A stretch of DNA of 59,271 nucleotides from an uncultured Clostridia bacterium (GCA_947625805.1 CANQPT010000007.1:1-59271), one strand, 5' to 3'; positions 17,498-26,158 are shown, numbered from the stretch's first letter. The notes: generated from the sequence alone by a model not told the origin. Translations and numbers: made by a program.

Positions 17498-17812
17498 ATG
17501 ATATTATCTACCGTTGAGCACGTACCCGGCAGAGAACTTGTACAGAGTCTTGGTCTGGTAACCGGAAGCATCGTGACAAGCAAGCATCTGGGAAAAGATT
17601 TCATGGCGGGCATGAAGACCATCGTGGGAGGCGAACTGAAAGGCTATACCGAAATGTTGGAGGATGCCCGGAGGATCTCTATCGAGCGTATGCAGGAGCA
17701 GGCGGCGGCCCTTGGCGCAGATGCGATCCTCGGCATACGGCTTACCTCTTCCGCCGTTATGCAGGGCGCCGCAGAGGTGACCGCATACGGCACGGCTGTG
17801 AAATTAAACTGA
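17498..17812 (+). CDS. YbjQ/DUF74 family protein
   Basis: 104 residues, the full length of the family. Shows LGLVTGSIVTSKHLGKD, the GGELKGYTEMLEDAR helix and ALGADAILGIRL. The fold is a pentameric heavy-metal-binding-like domain of unknown role. Start at 17498 rather than an ATG five codons earlier, because GGAGGA lies eight to nine bases upstream. Single gene with its own terminator. Confidence 0.92.
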   Translation: MILSTVEHVPGRELVQSLGLVTGSIVTSKHLGKDFMAGMKTIVGGELKGYTEMLEDARRISIERMQEQAAALGADAILGIRLTSSAVMQGAAEVTAYGTAVKLN

Positions 17813-17823
17813 CACTTGAATCC

Positions 17824-17853
17824 AAAACGCCCGCCGGACTCGGCGGGCGTTTT
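17824..17853 (+). terminator. Terminator after the YbjQ gene
   Basis: Perfect 13-bp stem AAAACGCCCGCCG with its complement, loop GACT, ending in TTTT. Works in either direction. Confidence 0.92.
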
Positions 17854-17896
17854 GCTTTTGGATTTATTTCTTTGTCGTGTACCGAACGGTACGTAC

Positions 17897-17936
17897 GGCT
17901 GTGTGAGCAGAAGGCGGTTCACACAGCCTTCTGCTC
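17897..17936. repeat. Interleaved inverted repeats downstream of gap
   Basis: Two overlapping inverted repeats in the order A-B-A'-B': A GGCTGTGTGA pairs A' TCACACAGCC, and B GAGCAGAAGGC pairs B' GCCTTCTGCTC. They share end bases, so both stems cannot form fully at once. In the gap transcript this gives two exclusive hairpins or a pseudoknot. No U-tract follows. Confidence 0.7.
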
Positions 17937-17946
17937 GATTTCAAAA

Positions 17947-18969
17947 TCAGCCGAGTTCAGCAAAATACTTGATGGTGCGAACCATCTGGCTGGTGTAACT
18001 GTTTTCGTTGTCGTACCATGAAACGACCTGTACCTGATAAGTGTCGTCGTCGATCTTGGTCACCATGGTCTGGGTCGCGTCAAAGAGCGAGCCGTAGGTG
18101 ATGCCGATCACGTCGCTGGACACGATCTCGTCCTCGTTGTAGCCGTAGGACTCGGAAGAGGCGGCTTTCATTGCGGCGTTGATGCCCTCCTTGGTGATGT
18201 CCTTTCCCTTGACAACAGCTACCAAAATAGTGGTGGATCCGGTGGGGACAGGCACTCTCTGTGCGCTGCCGATCAACTTGCCGTTGAGTTCGGGGATAAC
18301 CAGACCGATGGCCTTTGCGGCGCCGGTGGAATTGGGAACGATATTCTGCGCACCTGCACGTGCACGGCGAAGATCGCCCTTTCTCTGCGGGCCGTCGAGG
18401 ATCATCTGGTCGCCGGTGTATGCGTGCACGGTGGTCATGATACCGCTCTGAATGGGTGCGTAATCGTTGAGCACCTTTGCCATGGGAGCAAGGCAATTGG
18501 TCGTGCAGGACGCAGCCGAGATGATCTTGTCTTCCTTGGTGAGTGTGTTTTCGTTTACGCTGTAAACGATGGTGGGCAGGTCATTGCCTGCCGGAGCGGA
18601 GATGACCACCTTCTTTGCGCCGGCGTCGAGATGTGCATGGCTCTTTTCCTTGGAGGTGTAGAAGCCGGTGCACTCCAGCACAACGTCTACGTCCAACTCG
18701 CCCCACGGGCAGTCCGCAGCGTTCTTCTCTGCGTAGATCTTGAGGGTCTTACCGTTTACGGTAATGGTGCCCGCCTCATTGTCTGCGCTCACGCTGTCCG
18801 CATACTTGTAGCGGCCCTGCGCGGTGTCGTACTTGAGCAGGTGAGCGAGCATTTTCGGGCTGGTAAGGTCATTGATGGCAACGATCTCATAGCCTTCAGC
18901 GTCAAACATCTGTCTGAATGCCAGACGGCCGATCCGTCCGAAGCCGTTGATTGCAACTTTTACTGACAT
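17947..18969 (-). CDS. gap: Glyceraldehyde-3-phosphate dehydrogenase, glycolytic type
   Basis: 340 residues. NAD-binding motif GFGRIGR (9-15), Asp34 in AINDLTSP expected for NAD preference, catalytic Cys155 in [15 protein letters not shown], and the C-terminal [12 protein letters not shown]. Catalyses oxidation and phosphorylation of glyceraldehyde 3-phosphate in glycolysis. GGAGGA lies before the ATG. Monocistronic, with no pgk or tpi beside it in this window. Confidence 0.98.
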   Translation of the reverse strand: MSVKVAINGFGRIGRLAFRQMFDAEGYEIVAINDLTSPKMLAHLLKYDTAQGRYKYADSVSADNEAGTITVNGKTLKIYAEKNAADCPWGELDVDVVLECTGFYTSKEKSHAHLDAGAKKVVISAPAGNDLPTIVYSVNENTLTKEDKIISAASCTTNCLAPMAKVLNDYAPIQSGIMTTVHAYTGDQMILDGPQRKGDLRRARAGAQNIVPNSTGAAKAIGLVIPELNGKLIGSAQRVPVPTGSTTILVAVVKGKDITKEGINAAMKAASSESYGYNEDEIVSSDVIGITYGSLFDATQTMVTKIDDDTYQVQVVSWYDNENSYTSQMVRTIKYFAELG

Positions 18970-19007
18970 AATGAAATCCTCCGTGTTCAGTTATTATCGT
19001 CTGTTAT

Positions 19008-19036
19008 ATTTTACCGCAAAAAAGCCGTAAATACAA
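19008..19036 (-). promoter_or_regulatory. gap promoter
   Basis: Minus strand: TTGTAT (19036-19031), 17-base spacer, TAAAAT (19013-19008). Confidence 0.68.
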
Positions 19037-19094
19037 GAGTTTTCTGAGAATTTTATTAAAATTGTTACAAAAATAACGATATGAACGTCGATTC

Positions 19095-19123
19095 TTTACA
19101 AAATAATTCATTTATGATAAAAT
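19095..19123 (+). promoter_or_regulatory. Promoter of the PAS-like gene
   Basis: TTTACA (19095-19100), 17-base spacer, TAAAAT (19118-19123) with an extended TGA. The predicted start is just before AGAGGTG, giving a very short leader. Confidence 0.7.
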
Positions 19124-19145
19124 ATTCTGCAAAGAGGTGATTGGT

Positions 19146-20075
19146 TTGCATATCCATGATTTCGCGGCTTGCGCGACACCGGTGGCCGAGTGCGACCGGT
19201 CGGGCAGGGTGCTCTCGCTCAATCCCGCCGCCCGCAGACTGGGCGGCTTTCGGATCGGCGCACAACTGCCTGTGCGGGGTTCCATCTGCCGCCTGCCACA
19301 GGGAAGTTGTCTTGCGGTAGACACAGGGGATCGGCTTTGGCTTATGTTTTGCGGATTTCTCTATTTTGACCATCAAGGCGTGATCTTTCCCACGGCCGAG
19401 GAGTACCTGTCCCTTGCAGGCAAAGAACTTTTGCACACGGTCGCGCAGATCTCCCGGCTGGCGGACCGGCCGGTCGAGCAGGACAACCTACAACGGATCC
19501 GCGCTTTACTTTACGACCGTTTTTCCTTTTTATTTGACCGGCGCCCGGAGCGATTCTGTCAGGTCGACCGATTTCTTTGCAGTTACCGGGAGGCCGCAGA
19601 CCGCAGTTTTCCCTCTGTGGGCGCACGGATCGGCTTTGCTTTTGACTATACCGCACCGGGTCGCTATCTCAACGCGCGCAACGCCGCCATTCTTCTGACG
19701 GAGTTCTGCTGTTTTCTGCTTGCCCATTCAGAGAAGCCTCGGGTAGACGTCAGCGCTGTTGGTGTGGGTGAAACGATCTGTTTGCGTCTGCAAACCAAAC
19801 TGCGCAAACCGCTTCCCGCCGCCGAGGGAAACGCGCTTTCCGAACTTGCCGGCCGCTTTCCCGCCCGTGCGGTGGAACTATGCGCCGCGGACATGGTCGC
19901 CCGCGCCTGTGACTATCGGATGCACTATCGCGCCGAAGCCGCCGGCACCCTTGAGTTATCGGTCTATTTACAGACTGAAACCGATCTGCATATGCTGCTT
20001 GACCCCGTAGTCCGGCATGACCTTACCGGGGAATTGGTCGATTTTCTTGCGTTTTGCGTGAAAATCTGTAATTGA
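19146..20075 (+). CDS. Unrecognised protein with PAS-like N-terminus, possibly a degenerate sensor kinase
   Basis: 309 residues from a TTG start; the GTG at 19137 is part of the GAGGTG ribosome-binding site that serves the TTG. N-terminus (ATPVAECDRSGRVLSLNPAA) reads like a PAS sensor. A helical stretch (about 95-150) could be a vestigial dimerisation domain, but I see no phospho-acceptor His followed by a Glu/Asp. NARNAAILLTEFCCFLL near residue 180 resembles a kinase N-box, yet no glycine-rich G1/G2 boxes follow. Best read as a divergent or pseudo-kinase of unknown role. Lone gene, divergent from gap. Confidence 0.68.
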   Translation: MHIHDFAACATPVAECDRSGRVLSLNPAARRLGGFRIGAQLPVRGSICRLPQGSCLAVDTGDRLWLMFCGFLYFDHQGVIFPTAEEYLSLAGKELLHTVAQISRLADRPVEQDNLQRIRALLYDRFSFLFDRRPERFCQVDRFLCSYREAADRSFPSVGARIGFAFDYTAPGRYLNARNAAILLTEFCCFLLAHSEKPRVDVSAVGVGETICLRLQTKLRKPLPAAEGNALSELAGRFPARAVELCAADMVARACDYRMHYRAEAAGTLELSVYLQTETDLHMLLDPVVRHDLTGELVDFLAFCVKICN

Positions 20076-20086
20076 TCCGAACGTGC

Positions 20087-20116
20087 GGGGAGGTCCTTTT
20101 GAAAAAGGACCTCCCG
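20087..20116. repeat. Hairpin repeat, copy E (terminator-like)
   Basis: 13-bp perfect stem GGGAGGTCCTTTT with its complement, 2-base loop, flank GAACGTGC. Lies between convergent genes. Similar build to copies A-D, with a looser flank match (GAACGT as in copy B). Confidence 0.75.
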
Positions 20117-20131
20117 TATATTGTTCCGATT

Positions 20132-21805
20132 TTACAGTTTTGCTTTAATGGCGGCGTTGACACGCTCCCGCAGGTCGAGCAGGTACTCCGCGTCCTTGGG
20201 ATAGCGCTTGAAAGTAATCTTCTCGTCGAGATCCTCCTCGATTAGATCGATCACATAGTCGCGGCCGTACAGGCTTTCGCACAACTGCAGCGCCCGCATA
20301 TCCTCAAGGCCATGCTTGAACACCAGATAGTGGATGGTGTCGAGCGCCGTACCGTCCGCCTTGGGATAGACGCTGAAGGCGTCGCCCGCCGGGACGAAGA
20401 AGTCGCCGCTGGCGTCCTGATAGGGATTGACCAGGCAGTCGGAGAAGCGGTTGTAGTAGAAGTTAAAACCCCACTGCAGGAAACCGACGATGTTGTGCTT
20501 GTACATCTGCACGCCCATGATGCGGTTGCGGGCGGAGGGCATGGCCACAAAGCGGTTGGACACTTGGTCTGATTGTGAGCAACAGTAATAGGTCCACAGA
20601 TTCGGAACGCCCGCCTCAAGGAACGGATCAAGCGAATTGTTGCCGGGCACAGGGCACATGACAGCACCGGTCTTGTAGAACTCGAAATCAGACAGCGCGT
20701 CGAGAATGGTGTAGCCCTCGAGCACCTTCTCGATCTTTTTCTTTGCGGCAAGATAGTTGTCGAGGTGGTCCAGGTGCGGCTCGTCCGAGATGTGGTAATA
20801 GCACATCTGATCCACGCCCTTGGCCTTGAGGAAAGCAAGCAGAGCGGTCAAGAACTCCTCTAAGAACGCGCCGTACTCCTCGCCGTGCGCGTCGGTTTCC
20901 CAGCCGAAGATCTTTTTGTACTCGCCGTCCACTGTAGCCATGATCTTGGGCGCGTGTGCGGCGCCCCACTGAGTGAACAGATGGCTGATTTCGATGACCT
21001 TGATCTTATACTTGAGCAACAGGTTAATCCAACGGTCCAGTTTGTCAAAGGCAAAGGAATACTTGCCGTTGTTTACAAACACGTCTACCAACTGGCAGGT
21101 CGGACGCTCGCCGCCCACCTTGGTGTCAAGCGGTACCGTGAATACCGGGGTGAGGATCATGTTGATGCCGCCGTCGACCGCCGCCTTTATGAAATTTTCG
21201 ATGATCTTCCAGTGCCGCTCGGAAAAGACCTCCGCGTCGTAATAACTGGCAAGGCAGTCGGCGTAAAACCACTGGGAGTAGGTCAAACTCTGCGCGGGAA
21301 GATCTGCGCCGATGATCTCGACCTCAAGGGTGGCGCTGGCGTACAGTTCGGTGCCCGCCTCGTTGTAAAACTCGACCGTGATCGGGTAAACTCCCGCGCC
21401 GTAGCGTCCGTCCGGTCGGACGTCCACCCACAGGGCACGCAGGTCGTAGAGCGCGATCAGCGCACAGCCTTCGTAGCGCAGGGGGGTGAGCAGGTCGGGA
21501 TACAGACCGGGTTGCTTATTCCGCAGATAGTTGTCGTCCCCACACCCCTTGGCTACCGGCATGGCGACGTTGATCTGCTCGACGTTGCGCAGGGTAACGC
21601 AGTCGGCAAGTTCGGACACCACTTTTACCTTGGACACCAGTTTGGTGTAGACGGCGGGATCGCTTTCATACATGGCAAGCTGTACCGACAGATGCTCGTT
21701 GCGCAGCATGGAAATGTGCTTTAGTTCCGGCTTGTCTTCAAATTTTTCGTCAAGAAAACATTTTTCCAGTGAGGAAATAAACTTGACTCTAAGAGTTTCT
21801 CTCAT
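20132..21805 (-). CDS. DUF4091 domain protein (glycoside hydrolase-like)
   Basis: 557 residues, no signal peptide, so cytoplasmic. An N-terminal beta domain (about 1-170) precedes a TIM-barrel DUF4091 module with CYYHISDEPHLDHL; the Asp-Glu pair there is the expected catalytic centre, as in GH123-type enzymes acting by substrate assistance. FLQWGFNFYY and LRALQLCE-type C-terminal segments are typical. It may split N-acetylhexosamine-containing glycans; this is inference. An in-frame ATG 50 codons upstream encodes an unlikely Cys-rich lead and lies before the predicted transcription start, so MRETLRVKF at 21805 is the start. Confidence 0.87.
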   Translation of the reverse strand: MRETLRVKFISSLEKCFLDEKFEDKPELKHISMLRNEHLSVQLAMYESDPAVYTKLVSKVKVVSELADCVTLRNVEQINVAMPVAKGCGDDNYLRNKQPGLYPDLLTPLRYEGCALIALYDLRALWVDVRPDGRYGAGVYPITVEFYNEAGTELYASATLEVEIIGADLPAQSLTYSQWFYADCLASYYDAEVFSERHWKIIENFIKAAVDGGINMILTPVFTVPLDTKVGGERPTCQLVDVFVNNGKYSFAFDKLDRWINLLLKYKIKVIEISHLFTQWGAAHAPKIMATVDGEYKKIFGWETDAHGEEYGAFLEEFLTALLAFLKAKGVDQMCYYHISDEPHLDHLDNYLAAKKKIEKVLEGYTILDALSDFEFYKTGAVMCPVPGNNSLDPFLEAGVPNLWTYYCCSQSDQVSNRFVAMPSARNRIMGVQMYKHNIVGFLQWGFNFYYNRFSDCLVNPYQDASGDFFVPAGDAFSVYPKADGTALDTIHYLVFKHGLEDMRALQLCESLYGRDYVIDLIEEDLDEKITFKRYPKDAEYLLDLRERVNAAIKAKL

Positions 21806-21845
21806 GGTTGATCTGCCCGGCGGATCCGGGTTTCTCCTTGCTGTT
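21806..21845 (-). promoter_or_regulatory. Remote ribosome-binding site separated from the ATG by a hairpin
   Basis: On the minus strand AAGGAG ends about 28 bases before the ATG, too far for normal initiation, with CCCGG/CCGGG (15-base hairpin) between them. Folding would shorten the gap to about 13 bases. Confidence 0.45.
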
Positions 21846-21859
21846 ATTTGGTTGAGACC

Positions 21860-21888
21860 ATTGTAGCATTTTTTGGGTGCAAAGTCAA
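21860..21888 (-). promoter_or_regulatory. Promoter of the DUF4091 gene
   Basis: Minus strand: TTGACT (21888-21883), 17-base spacer, TACAAT (21865-21860). Confidence 0.75.
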
Positions 21889-21998
21889 CACAAAACCAAC
21901 AGAAATACGGGCATACAAAATCTTTCGATTTGCGCGCCCGTAGTTCTCTTTTCAATCATTCTTTAATCATTCTTTGGAATTTACAAACGAGATTTCAT

Positions 21999-24161
21999 TC
22001 AATTCAATTCTTCTTTTGCGGTATTGCGGATCAGGCGCATCATGATGGTGGCCATCTGCGCGCGGGTGGCGTTTCCCTTGGGGCGCAGAATGGTGGCGCT
22101 GACTCCCGTGATATAGTCCATTCCGTTTGCCCAGCGAATGGCGTCCCGCGCATAGCGGGAGGTCTGGCCGTAATCGGTAAACCCGGAAAGATTCCCTTTT
22201 ACGCTCGTATCGTATCCCTTATACTGTGCGTAGCGATAGAGAATGGCGGCAAACTGTTCGCGGGTAATGTCCACTTCCGGCTCGAATTCCGTCGCGCTCA
22301 CGCCGGTGACGATCCCGTTTGCATAGGCCCACTTGACCGGCGCGGTAAAATACCGATTTTCCCCTACGTCCTCAAAGGGATTTTCCAGATCCGCCGTATC
22401 CGGCGCGCCCTCTCTGTTGTAAAGCACGGTCACCAGCATAGCGCGGTTGGTGGACTTGTCAGGGGCAAAGACAGAGGCGCTCATGCCGTTCATCACGTGG
22501 TTTGCCACTGCGTAATAGATGGCGTCCGTGTACCATTTGTCCTCGCCGGCGTCGGTAAAAGCCCCGGTATTGATCTGCGCGAAGTTCTCGGCGTAACCCG
22601 CCACCGTTTCGGTTACGGTAAAGGCGCCGAGATAGTTGGCCTGCAAATCCTCATTCCAGACGTTTTCGTTTGCAAAGCGCACGGCGCAGGTGTTTTGATT
22701 GTCCGCATAACTTTGGGAGGCCAGCCGCAGATAGACCCGATATTTTCCCGCCTGCGCATCCCGCGGTACGGACAGCGTGATATGATAGTCGTAAATCTGT
22801 CCGCCAAACCACTCATTCGGGTTCAGATAGGGGGTGAGCGCGGTGAGAGAGCCGTCCGGCCCCTCGATCATCAGTTCGCTCACAAGGGAACAGATCGGGT
22901 TGCCAAAGCCGACGTTCTCAATGGAACCCCGCAGTTTGACAAAATCGCCCTTGTCTGCTTGGGTCTGCGCCTCGGCCGAGCGAATCACAAATCGATATCC
23001 CATATGGTCGATCATAAATTTAGACAGGCTCTGTCCGTAATAGGCCGACAGATCGGGCATACCCTCAAAGGCAAAGCGCTCGTCAAATGTGAGTGTCTTT
23101 AATTCGTTTGCCACGGTCTGGTCGTGCGTGATATTACGCAGATAGGTTAGGTGTGTATCGTATAACTCTTTCACAAACCCATCGGTATAGATAGGCGATC
23201 CTTGCTCCTCCATATGCTCTTTGTCGGTGTATGCAAGTTCCCCGCCATAGGGTACGCGGGTGTTCTGGGTGCGCATAAATTCGATGGCGCTCTGCCGGTA
23301 AAGTTTGCCGGATTCCTCACTCTCCGGCTGGTCAAAGGTGCCATAATCGGTCCTGTCGCCCAGATAGCCGTCGTTATACAGGCCCATCCGGTAAGCGGGA
23401 CTGTCGGAGGCAAGAGGCAATAACTTTTTGAAGCGCACATGCAAAATCTCCAGATAATTGACAATATAATTTACCGTGCGGGTCTGCAAGGTGATACCGG
23501 GGTCGAGATGATCCATCCACGCACCTAAGATCACGTTTGCCTCACGAAGAGGAACGTATCTGCTTGCCCACATCTCCCCGTATGGGCCGATCATGCCGCA
23601 CTCGATGGAGATGACCGTGCCTGCATGGCGGTTGATCACCTCGGATAACTGTTCGATATGGCGCACGATCCATTCGGACGAATCCGGCTCACAGCCCACG
23701 TGACCGTCCTTGTCATAGGCAAAGCGCAGGATCAGTTTGGCTCCGCACCGCTCGGCCGCGGCAAGGGAAGCGTCCAGCGCCTCCAGGGTCTGATCGTCAA
23801 TGTCGATATTTTCTCCGCCCACGTATTCCGGGTGCTCGCTGGCCGATTCCCTGCCTTCACAGGTGTAGTCGTTGCCCGAAGAAAAGGCGCTGAGTTCATA
23901 CATGGGGGTATACAGTCCGTACTCGTCAAAATCCTCATCGCAAAAGGCATAGGTCTGCCCCGGCGAGCAGATCACCCACCTTTGAGAGTCCTGATATGCC
24001 GCGGGGCCGCGGGCGGGCTGTCTTGAAAAGGTTTCCAGTGTTTCAGTGTATCCGATCTCTGCCTGTGCCCATTCGACCTCATCCACCGCCCGGGCGGGGA
24101 ATGATGCAAGCCACACGGCGGCACACAGCAAAAAAGATACCGTATGTCCAAATCGCTTCAT
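21999..24161 (-). CDS. Secreted DUF4832-like protein with three SLH domains
   Basis: 720 residues. Signal peptide MKRFGHTVSFLLCAAVWLAS with cleavage near FPARA. Residues about 30-350 look like a DUF4874/DUF4832 TIM-barrel-like pair (FAYDKDGHVGCEPDS, CGMIGPYGEMW) that resembles glycoside hydrolases; a beta-sandwich follows (about 380-520). The last 200 residues hold three SLH repeats, each with the motif class seen as NRAMLV, TREQFA and TRAQMA. SLH domains bind pyruvylated wall polymer, so the protein is displayed on the surface. GGAGAG precedes the ATG. Twenty bases after the PrsA-type gene, so probably one operon. Confidence 0.88.
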   Translation of the reverse strand: MKRFGHTVSFLLCAAVWLASFPARAVDEVEWAQAEIGYTETLETFSRQPARGPAAYQDSQRWVICSPGQTYAFCDEDFDEYGLYTPMYELSAFSSGNDYTCEGRESASEHPEYVGGENIDIDDQTLEALDASLAAAERCGAKLILRFAYDKDGHVGCEPDSSEWIVRHIEQLSEVINRHAGTVISIECGMIGPYGEMWASRYVPLREANVILGAWMDHLDPGITLQTRTVNYIVNYLEILHVRFKKLLPLASDSPAYRMGLYNDGYLGDRTDYGTFDQPESEESGKLYRQSAIEFMRTQNTRVPYGGELAYTDKEHMEEQGSPIYTDGFVKELYDTHLTYLRNITHDQTVANELKTLTFDERFAFEGMPDLSAYYGQSLSKFMIDHMGYRFVIRSAEAQTQADKGDFVKLRGSIENVGFGNPICSLVSELMIEGPDGSLTALTPYLNPNEWFGGQIYDYHITLSVPRDAQAGKYRVYLRLASQSYADNQNTCAVRFANENVWNEDLQANYLGAFTVTETVAGYAENFAQINTGAFTDAGEDKWYTDAIYYAVANHVMNGMSASVFAPDKSTNRAMLVTVLYNREGAPDTADLENPFEDVGENRYFTAPVKWAYANGIVTGVSATEFEPEVDITREQFAAILYRYAQYKGYDTSVKGNLSGFTDYGQTSRYARDAIRWANGMDYITGVSATILRPKGNATRAQMATIMMRLIRNTAKEELN

Positions 24162-24181
24162 TTTTTCTCTCCTGTTTTGAC

Positions 24182-25666
24182 TTAAGTCAAATCGGGAAGA
24201 TCATTGATCTTTTCCGATCTGATATCTACCGAATGAATTCCTGACAACCGCTCGTATTCCTCATCAAAGTCCGCCTGACGCAGTGCGCTGTCGGCCGTTC
24301 CCTGCCATGCCGGCAGTCCGTGGGATACAAAGTACATGATATGATACCCGTAATCGGTCTTAACGATGTCGGTATCCCCCTCCTTGCGGGCGGGATCAAA
24401 GCACCATGCGTCAAACTCCTCTACCATATCTCCCGGCATAACGCCCTCGTACAGCCCGCCGGCAGAGGCGGAAGCGGTATCGGCGGTGTACTGCATGGCA
24501 AGTTCGGCAAAATAGTCCTCGTCCGCACTGCCTGAGCGCCACTGTTCGAGAAGTTCCTCTGCCTGCTGCTTCGCCTCTTCCATGCTGCCGCTGGTACTCT
24601 CGTCCAGCAGAATATGCCGCACGTTGACGGTTTCATCTTCCTGCAAGTACAAGGGCTTAAGCATCAGATAGACCTCACAGCACCCGGTGTCCGGATCGTC
24701 GATCACCGCGTGATCGCCGGCCTTGCGGGAGGGGTCAAAGACCCATTGTCCGTTTGCTGCGCTCACGTTGTACGGGATCGCGGTCAATTCACAGTTTGCC
24801 ACAAGGGAGGCAAGTTCGCTCTCGGTGTAAACGGTTTCATCTTCTTCCTCATCGTCCTCTTGCGGTTTTTCGCTGTCCGGGACGATCGTATAGACCTCGC
24901 GGAAGTAGAGTTCGGCCTGATCAAAGAAACTCTGGCGGTCGGTCAGTTCCGCGTCCATGGCACCGGAGTGAGCACGCGCATAGTTCATTGCGGCGGTAAG
25001 CTGTTCTTGGGTGGCGTCCTCGCCGTAATCGCGCCCGATCCGCAGGCAGAGAAAGTCCGCCACGTAGACCTTGTCTGGATTTTCCTCGGCGTAGGCCGCG
25101 TAGTCTTGCTCCGTGTAGGTATATCCGTTATAGAGTTTCTCGTGATACTTGTTGGACAAAAAGAACAGTTGGAACGCCTTTAACAGCGTATCCTTTGTAA
25201 TCAGCGAACCGTATTGCTCCTGCAAATAGGCTTCTTCGCTGTCATAGCCCGCCTCGGCGGCCTGAGAAACGATCTCCTCCACCTGATCGGCGATCTGCCG
25301 CTCCTCGTCCTCAGAGAGCGCGATCCCCTCCTCTATAGCCTGCTCCGCCATGACCATATAAAGAAGCAGCGAATCGGTGGTGTTGTCGGTCATATAGTCA
25401 AACCAACTGCCGCCAAAAGGTGATTCCTGATCCCGCAAAGGGGAGGAGGTATCAAGGATGGAATTGATATACATACTGTACTGATTATAAAAGGTGGAAT
25501 AGGTAAAAGCCAGGAAATACTGATACACATCCGGTGTGATGGTATAGTGCTCGCTTTTCATAATATAATTGTCCTGCACCTCGGGGTCAGCGCCGCCGCC
25601 CTTTGCGCATGCAATACAGCCAAGGGACAGCGCAAGGATCAGCAACAGTGAAATCAACTTTTTCAT
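24182..25666 (-). CDS. PrsA-type peptidyl-prolyl isomerase lipoprotein
   Basis: 494 residues, longer than typical PrsA (about 300). Lipoprotein signal MKKLISLLLILALSLGCIAC. N-terminal SurA-like helical region, then a parvulin (PPIC) domain near residues 335-450 with VNVRHILLDES, FAELAMQYT and DYGYHIMYFV. Catalyses proline isomerisation and folding of exported proteins outside the membrane. A highly acidic insert (EDDEEEDET, near 280) separates the domains. TAGGAGAA lies eight bases before the ATG at 25666; the ATG 12 codons upstream has no such site. Next gene encodes a large SLH protein, a plausible client. Confidence 0.86.
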   Translation of the reverse strand: MKKLISLLLILALSLGCIACAKGGGADPEVQDNYIMKSEHYTITPDVYQYFLAFTYSTFYNQYSMYINSILDTSSPLRDQESPFGGSWFDYMTDNTTDSLLLYMVMAEQAIEEGIALSEDEERQIADQVEEIVSQAAEAGYDSEEAYLQEQYGSLITKDTLLKAFQLFFLSNKYHEKLYNGYTYTEQDYAAYAEENPDKVYVADFLCLRIGRDYGEDATQEQLTAAMNYARAHSGAMDAELTDRQSFFDQAELYFREVYTIVPDSEKPQEDDEEEDETVYTESELASLVANCELTAIPYNVSAANGQWVFDPSRKAGDHAVIDDPDTGCCEVYLMLKPLYLQEDETVNVRHILLDESTSGSMEEAKQQAEELLEQWRSGSADEDYFAELAMQYTADTASASAGGLYEGVMPGDMVEEFDAWCFDPARKEGDTDIVKTDYGYHIMYFVSHGLPAWQGTADSALRQADFDEEYERLSGIHSVDIRSEKINDLPDLT

Positions 25667-25700
25667 AATCTGTTCTCCTACTGATATTGGTCTTTCATAC

Positions 25701-25730
25701 ATTATACCATGTTTGTCCGCAAAAAATCAA
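25701..25730 (-). promoter_or_regulatory. Promoter of the PrsA-type - SLH operon
   Basis: Minus strand: TTGATT (25730-25725), 18-base spacer, TATAAT (25706-25701) with TGG extended -10. Confidence 0.78.
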
Positions 25731-25743
25731 GGAGAAAAAACAG

Positions 25744-25992
25744 GTGAATAAAAAAGTCCGGAAATGGCAAACAATGCAGACGGGTGATCATAGAATGAAA
25801 GAGAGAAAAAGCCGTATTCCGGCCGATATGGCTTCCGCCGCCGATCTGATCGTAAGCGGGTGTATATTAGGCGGATATTTTGCGCCTGTCCGCCCGACAG
25901 GGCACACCCTCCGCCCCCGCCTCGCCTTTGGGCTGGGGGTCCTGTGCGGAGCGATGCTTTTGGGTGTGATACTGTTGGCAAGCCGGATTTGA
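25744..25992 (+). CDS. Small basic membrane protein of unknown function
   Basis: 82 residues from a GTG that lies nine bases after AAGGAG. Basic N-terminus (MNKKVRKWQ, MKERKSRIP) then two hydrophobic stretches (ADLIVSGCILGGYF; GVLCGAMLLGVILLASRI). No family recognised. No promoter is visible, and its ribosome-binding site overlaps the divergent prsA -35, so expression is uncertain; its stop codon overlaps the next promoter's -35. An ATG at 25795 is an alternative start. Confidence 0.5.
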   Translation: MNKKVRKWQTMQTGDHRMKERKSRIPADMASAADLIVSGCILGGYFAPVRPTGHTLRPRLAFGLGVLCGAMLLGVILLASRI

Positions 25993-26017
25993 CAAGGGAA
26001 GAAAAATCTGCTATAAT
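25989..26017 (+). promoter_or_regulatory. RNase J gene promoter (perfect consensus)
   Basis: TTGACA (25989-25994), 17-base spacer, TATAAT (26012-26017). Predicted start near 26024, leaving a leader of about 180 bases. Confidence 0.9.
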
Positions 26018-26060
26018 AAAAACGCCAATATCAGAACGGACGACAAACGCCGTGTGCGCA

Positions 26061-26084
26061 GACCGGTTGAACGCCTGACCGGTC
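26061..26084 (+). promoter_or_regulatory. First hairpin of the RNase J leader
   Basis: GACCGGT and ACCGGTC, perfect 7 bp, 10-base loop. Each GACCG within it can alternatively pair with CGGTC at 26140-26144 in the terminator hairpin. Confidence 0.6.
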
Positions 26085-26101
26085 AAGGGGACGATGGTTT
26101 C

Positions 26102-26131
26102 ATGCGTCTCTTAAAAGCGCCGCCGCTATAA
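26102..26131 (+). CDS. Possible 9-codon leader peptide MRLLKAPPL
   Basis: ATG 12 bases after AAGGGG at 26085-26090, nine codons, then TAA three bases before the terminator stem. The Pro-Pro pair next to the end is a known ribosome-slowing context. A second tiny frame (MVSCVS) starts at 26094 and overlaps it. Position between hairpin and terminator fits an attenuation leader; not proven. Confidence 0.4.
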   Translation: MRLLKAPPL

Positions 26132-26134
26132 AAC

Positions 26135-26158
26135 CCGCACGGTCGGTGCGGATATTTT
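26135..26158 (+). terminator. Candidate attenuator hairpin in the RNase J leader
   Basis: CCGCAC and GTGCGG pair with a 5-base loop GGTCG, followed by ATATTTTT. It lies about 45 bases before the RNase J start codon. Confidence 0.7.
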
